From Oscillospiraceae bacterium (GTDB taxonomy: Bacteria > Bacillota > Clostridia > Oscillospirales > Ruminococcaceae), in the NCBI GenBank assembly GCA_029098085.1, contig JAQXNQ010000258.1, positions 1 to 8,946 on the forward strand: a stretch of 8,946 nucleotides of DNA. The letters run 5' to 3'. Of this stretch, positions 5,467-8,946 are shown in pieces; positions within the stretch are counted from its first letter, which is position 1; the number at the start of each line of letters is the position of its first letter. The translations under genes were made by a program, and so were the position numbers. Below the pieces are notes generated by a model. That model searched no databases. It was not told the DNA's origin and saw only the letters and a list, made by a program, of their open reading frames with translations.

Positions 5467-6462
5467 ATGTTTAAATACAAAGGCGTCCAGTGTCCTTACT
5501 GTCACAAAGAATTTGAGCCCACCGACGAGATCCTGATCTGCCCCGACTGCGGCGCGCCCTACCACAGAGACTGTGTCCGCCAGAGCGGCGGCTGTGTGCT
5601 GACCGAGCTGCACGAGAAGGGCCAGTCCTGGCAGCCTCCTCAGCCTGCTGCCGACAGCCGCCCCGAAAGCGAGCGGATTTATGACGGCATGGCGCCCCTG
5701 CGCTGCAGCCGCTGCGGGACGGTCAATCCCCCCGACCGGCTGTTCTGCGAGGTCTGCGGCAATCCCCTGAACCGGCAGGGCGATGAGATCAGCGAAACGC
5801 CCAATCAGGCGGAGAGCTCCCAGCAGCCGTTCCATCAGATGGCCTATAATCCCTACACCACCCCCTTCGGCGGACTCTCCCCCGACGAGGAAATCGACGG
5901 TGTACCGGTTCACGATCTGGCCATCTATGTGGGCGAAAACACCCACTATTTCCTGCCCAAATTCAAGGAATTCAAGACCTCCAAAAAAATCGCCACCTGG
6001 AACTGGCCGGCCTTTTTCCTGGATTTTTACTACCTGATCTACCGGAAGATGTGGGGTGCGGGCATCATCGTGCTGATCCTGAGCCTGATTCTGTCGGCGC
6101 CCTCCACCCTGATCACGCTGGAATCCATGGCCATGATGGTGGATGAAAACGCCTCCATCCTGGCCACCCTGAACATTGACGCCAACAAGCTCGTTCTGCT
6201 GGCCAACCTCTTCTCTTTCCTTTCTCTGGGCCTCAAGCTGGCTCTGGCCACCACGGCCAATCGGCTGTACTCGGACAAGGTCTTCAGGGATGTGAAGAAG
6301 CTCCGCGCCGGGCAGAGCGAAGCGCCGGACTACAGCACCCGCCTCTCTGCCAAGGGCGGCACCAGCAAGCTGGCGGTGATCATTGCGGTCGCGGCAACCA
6401 TGATTCTGTCCATGGCCGCCTCCGCCCTCATCACCTCCCTGCTGCTTCAGATCGGATTCTGA
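5467..6462 (+). CDS. Prokaryotic RING finger / zinc-ribbon / DUF2628 membrane protein
   Basis: A 331-residue protein with three parts. Residues 9-43 hold a treble-clef zinc site (C9, C12, C25, C28, H33, C36, C43) matching the prokaryotic RING family 1 pattern, including CPDCGAPYHRDC. Residues 80-98 hold a CxxC...CxxC zinc ribbon (C80, C83, C94, C97). After a polar linker (about 100-145), residues 165-331 resemble DUF2628, with NWPAFFLDFYYLIYRKMW followed by hydrophobic segments at about 198-218, 242-264 and 303-328. The zinc domains are probably cytoplasmic. No biochemical function is established for this architecture; in eukaryotes RING domains often bind ubiquitin-conjugating enzymes, but nothing here shows such activity. 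The ATG at 5467 has a moderate site (GGAAAGG). It leads an operon with galU and a Dabb gene, suggesting a membrane or envelope role, which is inference. Confidence 0.88.
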   Translation: MFKYKGVQCPYCHKEFEPTDEILICPDCGAPYHRDCVRQSGGCVLTELHEKGQSWQPPQPAADSRPESERIYDGMAPLRCSRCGTVNPPDRLFCEVCGNPLNRQGDEISETPNQAESSQQPFHQMAYNPYTTPFGGLSPDEEIDGVPVHDLAIYVGENTHYFLPKFKEFKTSKKIATWNWPAFFLDFYYLIYRKMWGAGIIVLILSLILSAPSTLITLESMAMMVDENASILATLNIDANKLVLLANLFSFLSLGLKLALATTANRLYSDKVFRDVKKLRAGQSEAPDYSTRLSAKGGTSKLAVIIAVAATMILSMAASALITSLLLQIGF

Positions 6463-6493
6463 CCTCGAAAAATACCCCGGAAGGAGTTTTTCC

Positions 6494-7366
6494 ATGAAAA
6501 TCAGAAAAGCAGTCATCCCCGCCGCCGGTCTGGGAACCCGGGTGCTTCCCGCCTCCAAGGCCATGCCCAAGGAAATGCTGTCCATCGTGGACAAGCCGGC
6601 CATTCAGTACATCGTCGAAGAAGCGGCACGCAGCGGCATTGAGGATATCCTCATCATCACCAGCCGAGGCAAAACCACGGTGGAGGATCATTTCGACCGC
6701 TCCCCTGAGCTGGAACAGCGGCTGCTGGCTGCCGGAAAAACCGAGCTGTACGAGCAGATGGTGGCCATTTCCAGCCTCGCCAACATCACCTATGTCCGCC
6801 AGAAGGAAACCAGGGGGCTGGGCCACGCCATCCTCTGCGCCAGATCCTTCGTGGGCAATGAGCCCTTTGCGGTGCTGTACGGCGACGACGTGATTCTGGG
6901 GGAAAACCCCGTCTGCAGGCAGCTCTGCGACGCCTACGACCAGTATGGACTGGGCGTGGTGGGCATCAAGGAGGTCACCCCCGAGCAGATCAAAAAGTAC
7001 TCCTCCATGAAGGTGGAGCCTCTGTCCGGCCGGCAGTTCAAAATCACCGACATGGTGGAAAAGCCCGCCACTCCCGAGCAGGCCTTCTCCCTTTATTCGA
7101 TTCTGGGACGCTGCGTGCTGCCGCCGCAGATCTTTGACATTCTGGAAAGCATTCCCTACGGTGTGGGCGGCGAGCTGCAGCTGACCGACGCCATGAAGGT
7201 GCTGGCGCAGCGCGAAACCATGATCGGCGTGGACTTCGAGGGCCGCCGCTACGACATGGGCAGCAAGCTGGGCATTCTGCAGGCCATCGTTGAGGTGGGC
7301 CTGTCCCACCCGGAAACCGGCTCCGCCTTCCGGGAATACTTAAAAGGCATTGCCGGAACACTTTAA
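6494..7366 (+). CDS. galU: UTP-glucose-1-phosphate uridylyltransferase (UDP-glucose pyrophosphorylase)
   Basis: A 290-residue cytoplasmic enzyme, usual length for bacterial GalU/GtaB, that makes UDP-glucose from UTP and glucose-1-phosphate for cell-envelope polysaccharide and glycolipid synthesis. The nucleotide-binding signature AAGLGTRVLPASKAMPKEML spans 10-29, with R16 and K26 placed as in the family. The metal-binding YGDD motif is at 129-132, MVEKP at 187-191, and GGELQLTDAM lies near the C-terminal third. The start at 6494 has AAGGAG 7 nt upstream. The gap from the RING/DUF2628 stop is 31 nt and to the Dabb gene 24 nt, so all three are probably one transcript. The family is secure; the symbol follows common usage (gtaB in Bacillus). 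Confidence 0.97.
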   Translation: MKIRKAVIPAAGLGTRVLPASKAMPKEMLSIVDKPAIQYIVEEAARSGIEDILIITSRGKTTVEDHFDRSPELEQRLLAAGKTELYEQMVAISSLANITYVRQKETRGLGHAILCARSFVGNEPFAVLYGDDVILGENPVCRQLCDAYDQYGLGVVGIKEVTPEQIKKYSSMKVEPLSGRQFKITDMVEKPATPEQAFSLYSILGRCVLPPQIFDILESIPYGVGGELQLTDAMKVLAQRETMIGVDFEGRRYDMGSKLGILQAIVEVGLSHPETGSAFREYLKGIAGTL

Positions 7367-7390
7367 TACATACAGGAAAAGAGGAGCGTC

Positions 7391-7687
7391 ATGGTCAGAC
7401 ATATTGTACTCTGGAATCTGAAGGAAACCGCCGAGGGCAAAACCAAAGCGGAAAACGCCGCCATCATCAAGGAGCGGCTGGAAGCCCTGGTGGGCCGGAT
7501 CGACGGTCTGCTGAAGGCCGAGGTCACGGTCAATTACAACCCCAAGGGCATGGATCTCTGCCTCTACAGTGAGTTTGCCGACAAGGCCGCTCAGGAGCAT
7601 TACCAGTCCCATCCCCTGCATCAGGCGGTGCGGGAATATGTTCACAAGGTCATCGAGACCCGGGTCGTCCACGACAGCGAAATCTAA
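7391..7687 (+). CDS. Dabb-family (stress-responsive alpha/beta barrel) small protein
   Basis: A 98-residue protein that begins with MVRHIVLWNLKE, the first strand of dimeric Dabb (ferredoxin-like) proteins. Next comes a helix rich in charged residues, then VTVNYNPKGMDLCLYSEFADKAA, HPLHQAVREYV and a final strand ending in the acidic tail DSEI. This order of HIVLW, a DL-x-LYSEF-type strand and a YQSHPLH motif is characteristic of the family, whose members are small dimers of mostly unknown function. The start is supported by GAGGAG at 7381-7386 with a short 4-nt spacer. It is the last gene of the RING-galU unit, 24 nt after galU, and is followed by a strong hairpin. No specific activity can be inferred; one copy alone does not indicate a polyketide cyclase or oxygenase role. 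Confidence 0.9.
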   Translation: MVRHIVLWNLKETAEGKTKAENAAIIKERLEALVGRIDGLLKAEVTVNYNPKGMDLCLYSEFADKAAQEHYQSHPLHQAVREYVHKVIETRVVHDSEI

Positions 7688-7725
7688 AGCATGCGCCCGG
7701 CGGTGTTCCCGCCGGGCGCATGCTT
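7687..7725. terminator. 17-bp hairpin after the Dabb gene
   Basis: The arms 7687-7703 and 7709-7725 pair perfectly (inner CCCGGCGG/CCGCCGGG) around the 5-nt loop 7704-7708. The first arm overlaps the last base of the stop codon. It is very stable but is followed by only two T residues, then by the left end of the repeat element, so it is a terminator candidate whose U-tract is short or was displaced. Confidence 0.7.
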
Positions 7726-7726
7726 A

Positions 7727-8055
7727 GTGAAGAGTGAACAGTGAATAGTGGAGGTGAATCGGGGCTTCGCCCCTTGAATACTGGCGAAATTTGGAAGCTC
7801 TTGCGCTAATGCCACACAGGCGCTGATCGATCGTGAAGAGTGAAGTAGTTATGGATAAAACCGGGCAGGTTCTGTCCTGATTTCAGGCTGTACGTTTCAG
7901 AAGAATGTGCAGCTACCGTTCAAGCTACTATTCACTCATAACTGAAAACCAAATGGTCACGCACACGAGCCAAACAGGACGAGCCACTTTCCGTCACACT
8001 ATTTGAGCGAACGAAGTGAGCGGTTTACCAAAACTCTTCACTATTAACTATTCAC
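7727..8055. repeat. MITE-like non-autonomous element with heptamer-based terminal inverted repeats
   Basis: This 329-bp non-coding stretch fills the space between the two convergent genes. Its left end is three tandem heptamers (GTGAAGA, GTGAACA, GTGAATA; 7727-7747). Its right end, read on the minus strand from 8055, is GTGAATA, GTTAATA, GTGAAGA (8055-8035). Further copies lie inside at 7833-7846 (plus) and 7929-7935 (minus). TTA flanks it directly on both sides (7724-7726 and 8056-8058), a possible 3-bp target duplication. The interior holds a GGGGC-TTC-GCCCC hairpin at 7769-7782 and GAGCGAACGAAGTGAGCG near 8005-8022. No transposase or convincing ORF is present, so it would be mobilised in trans, if it is mobile at all. 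Confidence 0.65.
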
Positions 8056-8946
8056 TTAATGAAAGTCTCCCCTATACTCCCGGACGATCTCTACCATGGT
8101 CAGGTAGCTGTCGGCGGGGACATAGTCGGGAATGGAGTTGCCGGTGCCGAAGGCGAAGCCGCCGTGGCCCTGGCAGGCGCGGATCACGTCCGTGATGTAC
8201 TCCTTCATCTCCGCTCTGGAGGCGGAGCAGACCACATTGACGTCGATGCCGCCGAAGTTGCCGATGCGGCCGCCGTACCGGCTCACCCACTCGGGGAAGC
8301 GGGCGATCTGATCCTCATTGGAATGCTTGGCATCGATGCCGCAGGCGATGATGTCATCCATGACATTGAAGATGCAGCCGCAGGAATGCAGCAGGAAGGG
8401 CTTGCCGTGGCTGTGGACGATGTCGATGATCTTTTTGTACTGGGGCAGGATGTGGGCGCGGATGTCATCGGTGGAAAGCAGCGAGTTGCTCTTGTAGCCC
8501 AGGTCGTCGCCGAACCGCAGGACGCAGTAGATGTCGCCGAACTCCTTCATGAACCGGCTCCAGATCTGAGAGAGCAGGTCACCCAGGGTGTTGAACAGGG
8601 CGTCGTACAGTTCCTCGTCGTCTGCTCCGATGTAGCAGAGATTCTGGTAACCCACCAGATCCTGAACACACTCGAAAACACCGTTTCCCACGCCGCCGAT
8701 GGCCTTCATGCCGGCGGGCATGCTGTCCCGCAAGGCGCGGAAGTATTTGCCGTAGACCTCAAAATACCGGTCGCAGAGGCCCTCCCAGGGGTAGGCCTTG
8801 AAATCGGCCATGTCCCGGATGGCGGGCGGGTGATTGGGATTGCCCAGGGCGCCGGAGCCGGGCAGGATGCCGCCGGTGCAGCACTCAAAGGACACGGTGT
8901 CGTAGCCGTGATCCCGGAAGAAATTGCAGTAATGGCGGAAATACTC
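8056..8946 (-). CDS. Uroporphyrinogen decarboxylase-family protein (URO-D/MtaA-like), 5' end outside window
   Basis: 296 residues are visible and the frame is open to the right edge, so the start lies outside; the GTG at 8895 is only an internal valine. The URO-D (alpha/beta) barrel pattern is clear. LLHSCGC (about residues 185-191) carries the His-x-Cys pair used for zinc or thiol chemistry in the corrinoid/CoM methyltransferase branch. The segments KHSNEDQIARFPEW, GNFGGIDVNVVC (about 229-240), FGTGNSIPDYV and a final VREY helix are typical of this branch in anaerobes. These proteins are often methyltransferase components or orphan members of unknown substrate; true haem-pathway HemE is unlikely given HSCG and the GNSIPDYV segment. 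About 60-90 N-terminal residues are probably missing. The stop TAA coincides with the TTA flanking the repeat element. Confidence 0.88.
   Translation of the reverse strand, partial: EYFRHYCNFFRDHGYDTVSFECCTGGILPGSGALGNPNHPPAIRDMADFKAYPWEGLCDRYFEVYGKYFRALRDSMPAGMKAIGGVGNGVFECVQDLVGYQNLCYIGADDEELYDALFNTLGDLLSQIWSRFMKEFGDIYCVLRFGDDLGYKSNSLLSTDDIRAHILPQYKKIIDIVHSHGKPFLLHSCGCIFNVMDDIIACGIDAKHSNEDQIARFPEWVSRYGGRIGNFGGIDVNVVCSASRAEMKEYITDVIRACQGHGGFAFGTGNSIPDYVPADSYLTMVEIVREYRGDFH

Noticed and set aside
5329..6603. Long minus-strand reading frame opposite the RING/DUF2628 gene
   Set aside because: Glycine-, alanine- and glutamine-rich translation without recognisable domains; the opposite strand encodes intact zinc motifs and has a promoter and ribosome binding site.
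6431..7309. Minus-strand frame opposite galU
   Set aside because: Shadow of galU; no start signal and no family motifs.
7727..7747. CRISPR-like direct repeats
   Set aside because: The units are 7 bp, contiguous and without spacers; they belong to the inverted-repeat ends of the element.

Overview
This window looks like chromosomal DNA of a GC-rich Firmicute, probably a gut clostridium of the Oscillospiraceae/Ruminococcaceae type. The evidence is GC-rich coding sequence with AT-rich promoters, strong GGAGG-type ribosome binding sites, a prokaryotic RING/DUF2628 protein, an ANT(6)-like protein, and an intergenic repeat built from GTGAANA heptamers. The assignment is inferred from gene content and style only. 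No RNA genes, phage genes, transposase or CRISPR array are visible.

Left part, plus strand (1-2097): the 3' end of a GH32/GH43-like five-bladed propeller protein, a membrane-anchored glycerophosphodiester phosphodiesterase, and an SGNH/GDSL hydrolase, closely spaced as one operon. A long hairpin at 2124-2177 separates them from the convergent minus-strand genes.

Middle, minus strand (5277 down to 2184): a good sigma-A promoter, a 139-nt structured leader, and prfB (peptide chain release factor 2). A terminator-like structure follows, then an aminoglycoside 6-adenylyltransferase-like gene that overlaps a DSP/PTP-type tyrosine phosphatase by 8 nt. I see no promoter between prfB and the adenylyltransferase gene, so the last two genes may depend on readthrough of that terminator. 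The prfB gene lacks the usual programmed +1 frameshift. Its leader instead carries a micro-ORF, Met-Leu-Arg-His-UGA, with a perfectly placed Shine-Dalgarno. That ORF is in frame with prfB, and the only stops between the two AUGs are two UGA codons, the codon RF2 reads. This is the most interesting observation in the window.

Right part, plus strand (5299-7725): a divergent promoter with an extended -10, a 5' leader of about 130 nt with competing hairpins, then an operon of a Prok-RING/zinc-ribbon/DUF2628 membrane protein, GalU (UTP-glucose-1-phosphate uridylyltransferase) and a Dabb-family small protein. A 17-bp hairpin ends the operon.

Far right: a MITE-like element of about 329 bp (7727-8055) with heptamer-based terminal inverted repeats and a possible TTA target duplication abuts the stop codon of a convergent uroporphyrinogen-decarboxylase-family gene. 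That gene runs off the right edge of the window.
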